A DNA stretch of 9,737 nucleotides from contig JAFQNU010000073.1 in the NCBI GenBank assembly GCA_017420825.1, positions 1 through 9,737 of the forward strand, written 5' to 3'. The position numbers and the translations under genes were made by a program. This document shows, one piece after another, positions 1 through 6,058 of the stretch. Source of the stretch: Clostridia bacterium (GTDB lineage: Bacteria; Bacillota; Clostridia; UBA1381). Each line of letters starts with the position of its first letter. The first letter of the stretch is position 1. Below the pieces are notes generated by a model. That model worked only from the letters and a program-made list of their open reading frames with translations. It ran no database searches and had not been told where the DNA came from.

Positions 1-737
1 AAATCAAATGGGAGCATGGGAGCGACAAGCACTAAAACCGCAAGGAGTGTATGTGGAATAAGTTTAAAAACACTTTTTACTCCGTTGTCCTTTATATATT
101 CATATATAGCAAATAAATACACAGGTGTAAGAATTAGTGCCTGCGGTTTAAACAAAACAGCAAGAGAAAACAGGAAGAAATAATATTTTTTTTGCATTAG
201 AAAATAAAGTCCTGCCAAAATAAAAACAAGATAAACAGAGTCAACCTGTCCCCACACTGAACTGTTTATAATTACTGCAGGATTGAAAAGATAAAATGCA
301 CCAATAATACCAGAATCGGTTTTTGATAGATTACTTTTTGCAATAAAATAAATTATAGCGCCTGTTATAATATCGCAGACTATTGCAGGAAGTCTTAATA
401 TTATATTTTCAATTCCGAGGGTCACAGTAAAGGCATTTTTAATCATGCCTATATACCGTAAGATATACATATATCCGGGTGGGTAATCGGTAAAAGCATC
501 TGATGAATAAAAGGCGGTAAGACCGTCCTTAGCAAGCATAGACGCCCAGCTTGAAAAGCAACCTCTGTCGGTTGCGTGTCCCATATTTGTGTATGCAAGA
601 AAAATACGCAGTAAAAATGCGATAATTATACAGGGGATAATGATGTTTATTTTTGATTTGTTTTTTTTGATGATATAGTTTATACAAAATATGCAAAGCA
701 CGGCATACAATCCTGTAAAAACAGAACTCATAAGCAT
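1..737 (-). CDS. GT-C fold membrane glycosyltransferase (PMT/ArnT-like), 3' end missing
   Basis: This is an integral membrane protein whose first 245 codons are in the window; it runs off the left edge. Translating the minus strand from the ATG at 737 gives an open frame with hydrophobic segments near residues 4-23 and 30-50, then an extracytoplasmic loop with a T-D pair (56-57) and S-S-W-A (62-65), D-Y-P-P-G-Y (84-89), and F-N-P-A...N-S-S-V-W-G-Q-V-D-S (151-167). These motifs recur in clostridial GT-C transferases that move a sugar from a polyprenyl-phosphate donor outside the membrane. In that fold an acidic residue in the first outer loop, here probably D57, is the catalytic base; this is inference from the family. 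The start is chosen because GGAGTG at 746-751 lies 8 nt upstream, and the ATG at 753 stops after two codons. Acceptor and sugar are unknown. It diverges from hpf. Confidence 0.75.
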   Translation of the reverse strand, partial: MLMSSVFTGLYAVLCIFCINYIIKKNKSKINIIIPCIIIAFLLRIFLAYTNMGHATDRGCFSSWASMLAKDGLTAFYSSDAFTDYPPGYMYILRYIGMIKNAFTVTLGIENIILRLPAIVCDIITGAIIYFIAKSNLSKTDSGIIGAFYLFNPAVIINSSVWGQVDSVYLVFILAGLYFLMQKKYYFFLFSLAVLFKPQALILTPVYLFAIYEYIKDNGVKSVFKLIPHTLLAVLVLVAPMLPFD

Positions 738-772
738 GGCTAATTCACTCCATTTCTTTCCTTGTATTTACT

Positions 773-801
773 ATTATACTAAATATTTTTAAAATTTTCA
801 A
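773..801 (-). promoter_or_regulatory. sigma-A-type promoter of the glycosyltransferase gene
   Basis: Read on the minus strand, TTGAAA (801-796) and TATAAT (778-773) are separated by exactly 17 bp, five of six and six of six matches to consensus. Transcription would start near 766 and give a leader of about 29 nt. Confidence 0.7.
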
Positions 802-811
802 TATAATTATG

Positions 812-840
812 TTTAAAACGAAAAAAATGTGGTATATAAT
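812..840 (+). promoter_or_regulatory. probable sigma-A-type promoter of hpf
   Basis: TTTAAA (812-817) and TATAAT (835-840) are 17 bp apart. The -35 box matches only four of six bases, but the -10 is perfect. The predicted start near 847 leaves a leader of about 57 nt before the hpf ATG. I see no structured element in it. The promoter is back to back with that of the glycosyltransferase gene. Confidence 0.55.
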
Positions 841-903
841 ATATGAAAGCAAAAATCCGTAAGGATAAATGCTTTTGAGAGTAAGACGTCAGGAGATGAT
901 TTT

Positions 904-1440
904 ATGAAGATTAACATCATTGGAAGAAAAATCGAGGTTACAAAAAAGCACACCGAGTACATTGAAAAAAAGCTTGCAAGGCTTGACAAATTTTTCAGGG
1001 ACGAGGCGGAGGCAAGGGTAGTTATCGGACCCATTAAGGAAAAAGAGTATATTGAAGCAGCAGTGTATGCGGCAGGTATGATTTACAGAGCGGAGGCGGT
1101 TGATACAGATGTATTTACAGCAACCGACAAAATCATAGATGTAATTGAGAGACAGATAAGAAGAAATAAAACAAAGCTTGAGAAGAAAATCAGGCGAGAG
1201 GCACTTGACGAAGAAACCCTGTTAAGCGGTGCCGAGTATTCTGACGGAGAGGACGACGAGGAGTTTAAAATTGTAAAGAGAAAAAGATTTCAGTTAAAAC
1301 CGATGAGTGCGGAGGAAGCAGTATTACAGATGAATTTGCTGGGACATAATTTCTTCGTATTTAAAAATATCAATACAGATGAAATGAATGTGGTTTATAA
1401 AAGAAATGATGGAAATTATGCTTTGATTGAATCAGTATAA
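904..1440 (+). CDS. hpf: ribosome hibernation promoting factor, long form (HPF/RaiA family)
   Basis: The 178-residue product binds the 30S subunit in the mRNA/tRNA channel and drives 70S ribosomes into inactive 100S dimers when growth slows. Its length is that of the long Gram-positive form. The N-terminal S30AE domain covers about residues 1-95, starting M-K-I-N-I-I-G-R-K-I-E-V-T and containing the typical Y-I-E-K-K-L...L-D-K-F-F helix. A charged linker follows at about 96-120. The C-terminal dimerisation domain, about 121-178, has the highly conserved run K-R-F-x-L-K-P-M-S-x-E-E-A-V-L-Q-M, then L-G-H-N-F-F-V-F and V-V-Y-K-R-N-D-G-N-Y. AGGAG at 891-895 sits 8 nt before the ATG. The gene is monocistronic: araC comes towards it from the other strand. 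Assignment is very secure. Confidence 0.97.
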   Translation: MKINIIGRKIEVTKKHTEYIEKKLARLDKFFRDEAEARVVIGPIKEKEYIEAAVYAAGMIYRAEAVDTDVFTATDKIIDVIERQIRRNKTKLEKKIRREALDEETLLSGAEYSDGEDDEEFKIVKRKRFQLKPMSAEEAVLQMNLLGHNFFVFKNINTDEMNVVYKRNDGNYALIESV

Positions 1441-1444
1441 AAAT

Positions 1445-1465
1445 AATCTGCATAACGCAGATTTT
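1445..1465 (+). terminator. short hairpin directly after hpf, weak terminator candidate
   Basis: AATCTGC (1445-1451) and GCAGATT (1457-1463) form a 7-bp perfect stem with a 5-nt loop, followed by only two more T residues. It begins four bases after the hpf stop codon. The T tract is short, so it may be a 3'-end stabilising hairpin rather than an efficient terminator. Confidence 0.4.
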
Positions 1466-1473
1466 AATGGCAG

Positions 1474-1539
1474 TATGCGGTAGTTCGTCAGCTTAGAATA
1501 ATTAAAAGAAAAATGGTCGAATTTGCGGATTACCGCATA
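1474..1539. repeat. 9-bp inverted repeat with a competing local hairpin (possible structured RNA)
   Basis: TATGCGGTA (1474-1482) is the exact reverse complement of TACCGCATA (1531-1539). One bulged G (1540) allows CAG (1471-1473) to pair with CTG (1541-1543). Inside the loop GTTCG (1483-1487) can pair with CGAAT (1518-1522) with one G-U pair. TGCGG occurs again at 1524-1528 and can form a local hairpin with CCGCA (1533-1537), excluding the long-range stem. The region codes for nothing convincing. I do not recognise a known RNA family. Confidence 0.5.
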
Positions 1540-1556
1540 GCTGTAAGGAAGTGGTT

Positions 1557-1586
1557 AAAACCGGTGCAATAATTTGTACCGGTTTT
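1557..1586. terminator. two-way hairpin between hpf and araC
   Basis: AAAACCGGTGCAA (1557-1569) pairs with TTGTACCGGTTTT (1574-1586) over 13 bp, one of them G-U, with a 4-nt TAAT loop. Each strand ends in a TTTT run. On the minus strand it begins inside the araC stop codon (1587-1585), so it most likely ends the araC transcript. On the plus strand it would stop anything passing the hpf hairpin. Confidence 0.65.
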
Positions 1587-2418
1587 ATGATTTTCTGAAT
1601 TGAGAGGGTGATATGTTTTCATATTTTGTAAAAATATTTGTAAAATAGTTTGTTTCTGAAAAACCAACCTTTGCGGCAATTTCAGAGATTGATAAATCAG
1701 TATTTTTCAAAAGTGATTTTGCTTTCTTGATTCTTAACTCATTTACATAGCGATTGATGCTCTTACCGCTTATTTTCTTAAAGGTGTGATTTATGTTAGA
1801 CACCGAGCAAAGACAAAATTTTGCAATATCCTCAACGTAAATTTTTGAGGTATAGTTAAGTGTTAAATATGACACGATTTCGGAATATATATTTGTCGTG
1901 GCGTTTCCTTTGTTGTAATGTTCATACATAAGAGAGGACAGGGAAGCGGCAGGTAGCTTAAAAAGTGCTTTTATCATATTAAGATTGGGTACAGATTTGT
2001 TATATTCATCCAGACATGATAACAGCTCTTTTTTATTTACATAGCTTTCATATTTATCAATGCGGTCAACGCTTTTATTGTAATCATGGCAAAAACCGCC
2101 GACACAAATAAATCCAAGCTTAATTTCGTTGTGGTAAAGGGGGATTATATATTCCCACAGACCGCAATGAGCCATGCCGAAGGTAATGTCCTTGCTTTTG
2201 TTGCTGTGAATTAGTTTTTGTTGCCTGAGACAACATTTGTACAGCTTTGATTTTATAATTGAACAGTATTTTTGGTGATGTGCGTTAAACTTACCAATCT
2301 TTGCGGCATTTTCTGAGAGAAAAGTACCGCAGTTATTAGTGTGAAAAGAAATATGAAAGCCGTAATCATGTTCAAGTAATTTAAAATACGCTATTATATC
2401 ATCAATCTGAATATACAT
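1585..2418 (-). CDS. AraC-family regulator with an N-terminal PocR-type sensor domain
   Basis: This 277-residue protein is a two-domain transcription regulator. Residues about 1-150 resemble the PocR ligand-sensing domain: Y-C (51-52), K-C-C (61-63), then H-C-G-L-W-E-Y-I-I-P-L (84-94) and a G-F-I-C-V-G-G-F strand (102-109). It is cysteine-rich (C30, C52, C62, C63, C85, C105, C110). Family members sense small metabolites such as propanediol-type compounds; the ligand here is unknown. Residues about 178-277 form the double helix-turn-helix of AraC proteins, ending I-S-E-I-A-A-K-V-G-F-S-E-T-N-Y-F...S-P-S-Q-F-R-K-S. The ATG at 2418 is preferred over an in-frame GTG at 2427, because that GTG lies inside the SD AAGGTGG (2430-2424). 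It is divergent from the FAD oxidoreductase and probably controls it; that is inference from gene order. Confidence 0.85.
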   Translation of the reverse strand: MYIQIDDIIAYFKLLEHDYGFHISFHTNNCGTFLSENAAKIGKFNAHHQKYCSIIKSKLYKCCLRQQKLIHSNKSKDITFGMAHCGLWEYIIPLYHNEIKLGFICVGGFCHDYNKSVDRIDKYESYVNKKELLSCLDEYNKSVPNLNMIKALFKLPAASLSSLMYEHYNKGNATTNIYSEIVSYLTLNYTSKIYVEDIAKFCLCSVSNINHTFKKISGKSINRYVNELRIKKAKSLLKNTDLSISEIAAKVGFSETNYFTNIFTKYENISPSQFRKS

Positions 2419-2423
2419 AAAAA

Positions 2424-2430
2424 CCACCTT
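2424..2430 (-). promoter_or_regulatory. ribosome binding site that fixes the araC start
   Basis: AAGGTGG is read on the minus strand from 2430 to 2424, 5 nt before the ATG at 2418. It overlaps the upstream GTG codon and so rules that codon out as a start. Confidence 0.7.
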
Positions 2431-2448
2431 GCAGAATATTATAGATTT

Positions 2449-2466
2449 AATACATTTTTTTGTATT
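2449..2466. repeat. small inverted repeat in the divergent promoter region, operator candidate
   Basis: AATACA (2449-2454) and TGTATT (2461-2466) are perfect 6-bp arms around a run of six T. The right arm touches the -35 box of the oxidoreductase promoter, and the repeat also lies just upstream of the araC start region. That is a sensible place for a shared operator. AraC proteins usually bind direct repeats, so the link to this regulator is only a guess. Confidence 0.3.
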
Positions 2467-2492
2467 GATTAGTTTTAATAATATGGTATAAT
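2465..2492 (+). promoter_or_regulatory. extended -10 promoter of the FAD oxidoreductase gene
   Basis: TTGATT (2465-2470), a 16-bp spacer and TATAAT (2487-2492) preceded by TGG (2484-2486), which makes an extended -10. Transcription would start near 2499, about 32 nt before the ATG at 2531. The weak -35 and the neighbouring inverted repeat fit a regulated promoter. Confidence 0.6.
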
Positions 2493-2530
2493 TATAGCAT
2501 ATTATATAAATTTTGTAAAGGGTGAGATTA

Positions 2531-4216
2531 ATGAGAAAAGTGGAATATAATGCACAGTTTTGTGTGGTTGGCGGAGGATTGTCAGGACTTTGTGCGGCGA
2601 TTAGTGCGGCAAGACATGGAATAAAGACTGTTTTAATGCAAGACAGACCTGTGCTCGGTGGAAATGCATCAAGTGAGATAAGAATGTGGGTTTGCGGTGC
2701 ACAGGGGTATCGTGCGACGGGAATAATCGAAGAGCTTGAGCTTGAAAATTTTTATCAGAATCCGGCACATAAATTTCCGATATGGGACAGTGTTTTGTAT
2801 GAAAAGGCAATATTAGAGCCTAATATCAAATTACTCTTAAATTGTAGCTGTCTTGATGCTGAAATGGACGGAAACACTATAAAATCTGTAACAGGCTGGC
2901 AGAGTGTTTCACAGACTTATTATAAAATAAATGCAGACTATTTTGCAGACTGTTCGGGAGACTCGATTTTAGCACCCTTGACAGGTGCAGACTTTACTTA
3001 CGGAAGAGAGGCTAAAGCGGAATTTAATGAGACCATTCCTCCTGATGTTGCTGATAGAAAGACTATGGGTATGAGCTGTTTAATGCAATTGAGAGAAACA
3101 GACCATAAAACATATTTCAAAGCTCCTTCATGGGCATACAAGTATGAAAAACCTGAAGATTTTCCGGGCAGAGTACCGAAAAACATTAATGATAATTTTT
3201 GGTGGATAGAAACAGGAGGTTTGAAGGATTGTATATATGATACAGACGAGTGCAGGAATGAGCTTTTAAAAATATGCTATGGTGTATGGGATTACATGAA
3301 AAATTATTCGGATATAGATGCAGATAACTGGGAGCTTGAATGGATAGGCTTTTTGCCGGGAAAGAGAGAAAGCAACCGTTACAGAGGTGCATATGTCATA
3401 AGTCAGAATGATGTTGAGGCGGGTGGAAAATTTGATGATGTTGTAGCCTTTGCCGGCTGGAAGATGGATGACCATTTCCCGGAAGGATTTTACTATAAGG
3501 GAGAGCTTTCGACGATTTTTCACCCTGCACCTTCACCATGGGGAATAACATATAGAAGTCTTTATTCAAGAAATATAAATAATTTATATTTTGCAGGAAG
3601 AAACATAAGTGTTACACATGCGGCATTGAGTTCGTCAAGAGTTATGGAAACCTGTTCGTTGCTCGGTCAGGCAGTGGGAGCGGCTGTGTCGGTTGTAATT
3701 AATGAAAACTATACACCGCAGACTGTTGATATTAAAAGGGTTCAGGAGCTTCTCATGCAGGACGATTGTTTCTTGCCGGGACTTAACAGAAATGTTTCAG
3801 AGCTGACAAAAAAAGCACATACAAATGCGGAAATTGTCAGAAATGGTATAGAAAGAGAAACACAAAACTGTTGGATTGGGAATAAGGGTGATTACATAGA
3901 ATATAGCTTTGATGTACCTCAGACTGTGCAAAAAATAAGAATAGTTTTTGATTCTGACTTAAAGAGAAATTATCAGAATATGCCATGTAACTTTAAGTTA
4001 AATGAGCCAAGATTTAAGCTCCCTGAAACGATTATAAAAGAATATTCAGTTGTTCTTACAGATGAAAACGGAAACGAAAGTGTAATAGCTGTTGATGAAA
4101 ATCATCAAAGACTTGTGTGGCATGAAGTAGGGAAAAAACTGATTAAAGTAAGACTTGTACCAAACGAAACATGGGGATGTGAAACATTTAACGTGTTTAG
4201 CTTTGAATTAATCTAA
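2531..4216 (+). CDS. FAD-dependent oxidoreductase (FAD_oxidored family) with a C-terminal beta-rich domain
   Basis: The 561-residue protein is probably a soluble flavoenzyme; I see no signal peptide. The N-terminal Rossmann motif V-V-G-G-G-L-S-G-L-C-A-A (12-23) binds the ADP part of FAD and is followed by V-L-G-G-N-A-S-S-E-I-R-M-W (41-53), typical of this family. The closing FAD motif N-L-Y-F-A-G-R-N-I-S-V-T-H-A-A (about 350-365) leads into a glycine/alanine-rich helix. Residues about 437-561 are outside the core and read like a beta sandwich (W-I-G-N-K-G-D-Y-I-E-Y-S-F), resembling galactose-binding or F5/8-type folds. A carbohydrate-related substrate is therefore possible but unproven. The ATG at 2531 is preferred over the GTG at 2522, which lies within the SD AAAGGGTG (2517-2524), 6 nt upstream of the ATG. 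It is the likely target of the divergent AraC protein. Confidence 0.85.
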   Translation: MRKVEYNAQFCVVGGGLSGLCAAISAARHGIKTVLMQDRPVLGGNASSEIRMWVCGAQGYRATGIIEELELENFYQNPAHKFPIWDSVLYEKAILEPNIKLLLNCSCLDAEMDGNTIKSVTGWQSVSQTYYKINADYFADCSGDSILAPLTGADFTYGREAKAEFNETIPPDVADRKTMGMSCLMQLRETDHKTYFKAPSWAYKYEKPEDFPGRVPKNINDNFWWIETGGLKDCIYDTDECRNELLKICYGVWDYMKNYSDIDADNWELEWIGFLPGKRESNRYRGAYVISQNDVEAGGKFDDVVAFAGWKMDDHFPEGFYYKGELSTIFHPAPSPWGITYRSLYSRNINNLYFAGRNISVTHAALSSSRVMETCSLLGQAVGAAVSVVINENYTPQTVDIKRVQELLMQDDCFLPGLNRNVSELTKKAHTNAEIVRNGIERETQNCWIGNKGDYIEYSFDVPQTVQKIRIVFDSDLKRNYQNMPCNFKLNEPRFKLPETIIKEYSVVLTDENGNESVIAVDENHQRLVWHEVGKKLIKVRLVPNETWGCETFNVFSFELI

Positions 4217-4218
4217 CA

Positions 4219-4293
4219 AAATCCTCCTTTTTTGATATAACTATTGATTTTTATAAAAAAATTTGATAGAATATATTTAAGAAAGGAGGATTT
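4219..4293. repeat. 12-bp perfect inverted repeat enclosing the nfeD promoter; right arm is the nfeD SD
   Basis: AAATCCTCCTTT (4219-4230) is the exact reverse complement of AAAGGAGGATTT (4282-4293). With G-U pairs the stem extends to 17 bp, 4219-4235 with 4277-4293, leaving a 41-nt loop. The left arm starts three bases after the oxidoreductase stop codon. The right arm holds the AAAGGAGG ribosome binding site of nfeD, and a complete promoter lies between the arms. Only RNA reading through from the oxidoreductase gene would carry both arms. Confidence 0.8.
4244..4272 (+). promoter_or_regulatory. extended -10 promoter of the nfeD-SPFH operon
   Basis: TTGATT (4244-4249), a 17-bp spacer and TAGAAT (4267-4272) preceded by TGA (4264-4266), an extended -10. 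The start near 4279 gives a very short leader that contains the SD but not the left arm of the inverted repeat. Confidence 0.65.
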
Positions 4294-4295
4294 CT

Positions 4296-4724
4296 ATGAT
4301 TTCAAATGAAATGTTCTGGTTGGCGGCAGTCGTAATTTTTGCAGTAGCGGAGGCTACGACACAGGGATTGGTGAGTATATGGTTTGCAGGCGGTGCATTG
4401 GCAGGACTTATTGCGGCAATGCTTGGTGCATCAATTACGGTTCAGACAGTGATTTTTATTGCTGTTTCTGCAATTCTTATATTAGCTCTTAGGAAAATTG
4501 CAGTAAAAAGCTTTAGAAATCCGAAATCTCACACAAATCTTGACAGAATTGTAGGGCAAAAGGTAATTATTTCCGAAGAGGTTGATTTATTAAAGAAAAC
4601 CGGAAAGGTTACAATAAATGATGTTGAGTGGAAGGTGAAAAGTGAGGATGGGGAGGTTATCCCGGAGGGGGATGCTGTAACAGTTACCGCAATTGAGGGA
4701 GTAAAGCTCGTTGTAAAGAGATAA
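4296..4724 (+). CDS. NfeD-family membrane protein (short form)
   Basis: This 142-residue protein belongs to the short NfeD group, which has membrane segments and an OB-fold but no serine protease domain. Hydrophobic stretches lie at about residues 7-25, 27-46 and 48-66, with conserved small residues (A-G-G-A-L-A-G-L). A basic linker (K-I-A-V-K-S-F-R-N-P-K) leads to the soluble C-terminal OB-fold, about 83-142, beginning V-G-Q-K-V-I-I-S and ending V-T-A-I-E-G-V-K-L-V-V-K-R. NfeD proteins are almost always encoded beside an SPFH/stomatin protein and are thought to pair with it in ordered membrane domains. Here the SPFH gene follows after 18 nt. The SD AAAGGAGG (4282-4289) is 6 nt before the ATG and lies in an inverted repeat. 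Confidence 0.88.
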   Translation: MISNEMFWLAAVVIFAVAEATTQGLVSIWFAGGALAGLIAAMLGASITVQTVIFIAVSAILILALRKIAVKSFRNPKSHTNLDRIVGQKVIISEEVDLLKKTGKVTINDVEWKVKSEDGEVIPEGDAVTVTAIEGVKLVVKR

Positions 4725-4742
4725 TTGAGAGGAGAATGATAT

Positions 4743-5630
4743 ATGGAATTTATTTTGATTTTGTTGGTTTTGTTGCTTATTGCAATAGTTGCAAATATAA
4801 AGATTGTGCCGCAGGCACACGCATATATAATTGAGAGATTTGGCGGTTACAGTGCTACGTGGAATGTTGGACTTCATGTTAAAATTCCATTTGTTGAAAA
4901 GGTTGCAAAAAGAGTTAATTTAAAGGAACAGGTGGTAGATTTTCCGCCGCAACCTGTTATTACAAAGGATAACGTAACTATGCAGATTGATACAGTTGTA
5001 TATTTTCAGATTACCGACCCTAAGCTTTTTTCATATGGTGTTGAGAGACCGATGATGGCAATTGAAAATCTGACCGCAACAACACTTAGAAATATTATCG
5101 GCGATTTGGAGCTTGACGAAACATTGACATCAAGAGACACAGTAAACACAAAAATGCGTGCTATTCTTGATGAGGCTACAGACCCATGGGGTATAAAAAT
5201 CAATCGTGTTGAGCTTAAAAACATTATTCCGCCGAGAGAAATTCAGGACGCAATGGAAAAGCAGATGAAGGCGGAGCGAGAGAGAAGAGAGTCAATATTG
5301 AGAGCAGAGGGTGAGAAAAAGTCTGCAATACTTTTAGCGGAGGGTGAAAAGGAGTCTGCAATATTAAGAGCAGAAGCGGTTAAAGAAACTGCGATTAAAG
5401 AAGCACAAGGTCAGGCAGAGGCAATTCTGACAGTGCAGACTGCTATTGCAGAGGGTATAAGAAAGATAAATGAGTCAAATCCGTCAGAGGCATATATTGC
5501 AATCAAGGCATTGGAGAGTTTTGAAAAGGCGGCAGACGGTCAGGCAACAAAAATCATTATCCCGTCAGAAATTCAAGGTTTAGCAGGACTTGCAACATCG
5601 GTTAAAGAGCTTATGAGCGATAAGAAATAA
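4743..5630 (+). CDS. SPFH/band 7 protein (stomatin/slipin, QmcA-like)
   Basis: The 295-residue membrane-anchored scaffold protein has one N-terminal hydrophobic helix (residues 2-18), a band 7/SPFH domain (about 20-175: V-P-Q-A-H-A-Y-I-I-E-R-F-G-G-Y, K-I-P-F-V-E-K-V, then D-P-W-G-I-K-I-N-R-V-E-L-K-N-I-I-P-P), a long charged helix (about 177-240), and an alanine-rich C-terminus. The helix consists of five 11-residue units starting A-E or A-Q (177-231), for example A-E-G-E-K-K-S-A-I-L-L and A-E-G-E-K-E-S-A-I-L-R. This hendecad pattern is expected of a coiled coil that packs around an SPFH oligomer. Proteins of this kind organise membrane microdomains and modulate membrane proteases. It is the second gene of the nfeD operon, with AGAGGAG (4728-4734) 8 nt before the ATG, and is followed by a strong terminator. 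Confidence 0.92.
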   Translation: MEFILILLVLLLIAIVANIKIVPQAHAYIIERFGGYSATWNVGLHVKIPFVEKVAKRVNLKEQVVDFPPQPVITKDNVTMQIDTVVYFQITDPKLFSYGVERPMMAIENLTATTLRNIIGDLELDETLTSRDTVNTKMRAILDEATDPWGIKINRVELKNIIPPREIQDAMEKQMKAERERRESILRAEGEKKSAILLAEGEKESAILRAEAVKETAIKEAQGQAEAILTVQTAIAEGIRKINESNPSEAYIAIKALESFEKAADGQATKIIIPSEIQGLAGLATSVKELMSDKK

Positions 5631-5637
5631 GGTAAAT

Positions 5638-5673
5638 AAAAAAGGTTTTCTTTTAGAAAGGAAAACCTTTTTT
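5638..5673. terminator. strong bidirectional intrinsic terminator
   Basis: AAAAAAGGTTTTC (5638-5650) and GAAAACCTTTTTT (5661-5673) form a 13-bp perfect stem with a 10-nt loop and a T6 run on either strand. It lies between the convergent SPFH and XRE genes, 7 bp from each stop codon, and should end both transcripts. Confidence 0.88.
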
Positions 5674-5679
5674 GTGTAT

Positions 5680-6039
5680 TTAGTTATTATCTGTAAATAC
5701 AGAGTTAACCTTATGTGATGTAATGTCATAGCTGAGACGGTCGTGCTCAATTCTTAGAACTGTATTTACGGTATGCCTGCCGACCTCATCAAGACGGCTG
5801 TAAATATCAAGAGCCTTCAAGGTTTCATCATCAAGAAGTATCGGATATTCGTGATTTACAAGCTTTATATTAAGTGCGTTACAGATTTTTACAACCGTTT
5901 CATATGCTGTGCCCTTTACTCCGTTTTTCAGGGTGCTTGCAAGAGTTGTCTGTGGTATGTTTACAACTGATGCAAATTGTCTTACACTTTTATACTGTTT
6001 TTTTATCTCATCTGATATGAGTTGAGTTAACGCGTCCAT
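5680..6039 (-). CDS. small XRE-type helix-turn-helix regulator
   Basis: The product has 119 residues. Residues about 5-62 form a Cro/C1-type DNA-binding domain: S-V-R-Q-F-A-S-V-V-N-I-P-Q-T-T-L-A-S-T-L-K-N-G (18-40) matches the two helices of the helix-turn-helix, then Y-E-T-V-V-K-I-C-N-A-L-N-I-K-L gives the following helices. The remainder, about 70-105 (D-D-E-T-L-K-A-L-D-I-Y-S-R-L-D-E-V-G-R-H-T-V), is a helical tail that may oligomerise. The start has SD AAGAGGTG (6053-6046) 6 nt before the ATG. It lies 19 bp downstream of ppa on the same strand with no terminator between, so it is probably cotranscribed with ppa. Target and inducer cannot be told. It resembles prophage-type repressors, but there are no phage genes around it. 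Confidence 0.8.
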   Translation of the reverse strand: MDALTQLISDEIKKQYKSVRQFASVVNIPQTTLASTLKNGVKGTAYETVVKICNALNIKLVNHEYPILLDDETLKALDIYSRLDEVGRHTVNTVLRIEHDRLSYDITSHKVNSVFTDNN

Positions 6040-6058
6040 GACCTACACCTCTTTTCTG

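Noticed and set aside
813..1034. Minus-strand 73-codon frame over the hpf start
   Set aside because: It overlaps the hpf promoter and the conserved start of hpf, has no SD, and its hydrophobic composition is what the antisense of a lysine-rich sequence gives.
1467..1496. Nine-codon ORF from an ATG after hpf
   Set aside because: There is no SD before the ATG and the region is better explained as structured RNA.
1476..1537. tRNA-like reading of the 7-bp TGCGGTA/TACCGCA pairing
   Set aside because: The interior is only 48 nt, too short for three arms, and no anticodon stem or T loop can be found.
3186..3523. Minus-strand open frames inside the FAD oxidoreductase gene
   Set aside because: They lie wholly within a gene with strong family motifs, overlap each other in different frames, and have no recognisable domain or SD.
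4216..4236. Perfect AAGGAGG on the minus strand in the left arm of the nfeD repeat, suggesting a hidden minus-strand gene
   Set aside because: No open frame with a sensible start follows it on that strand; it is simply the complement of the nfeD SD in the inverted repeat.
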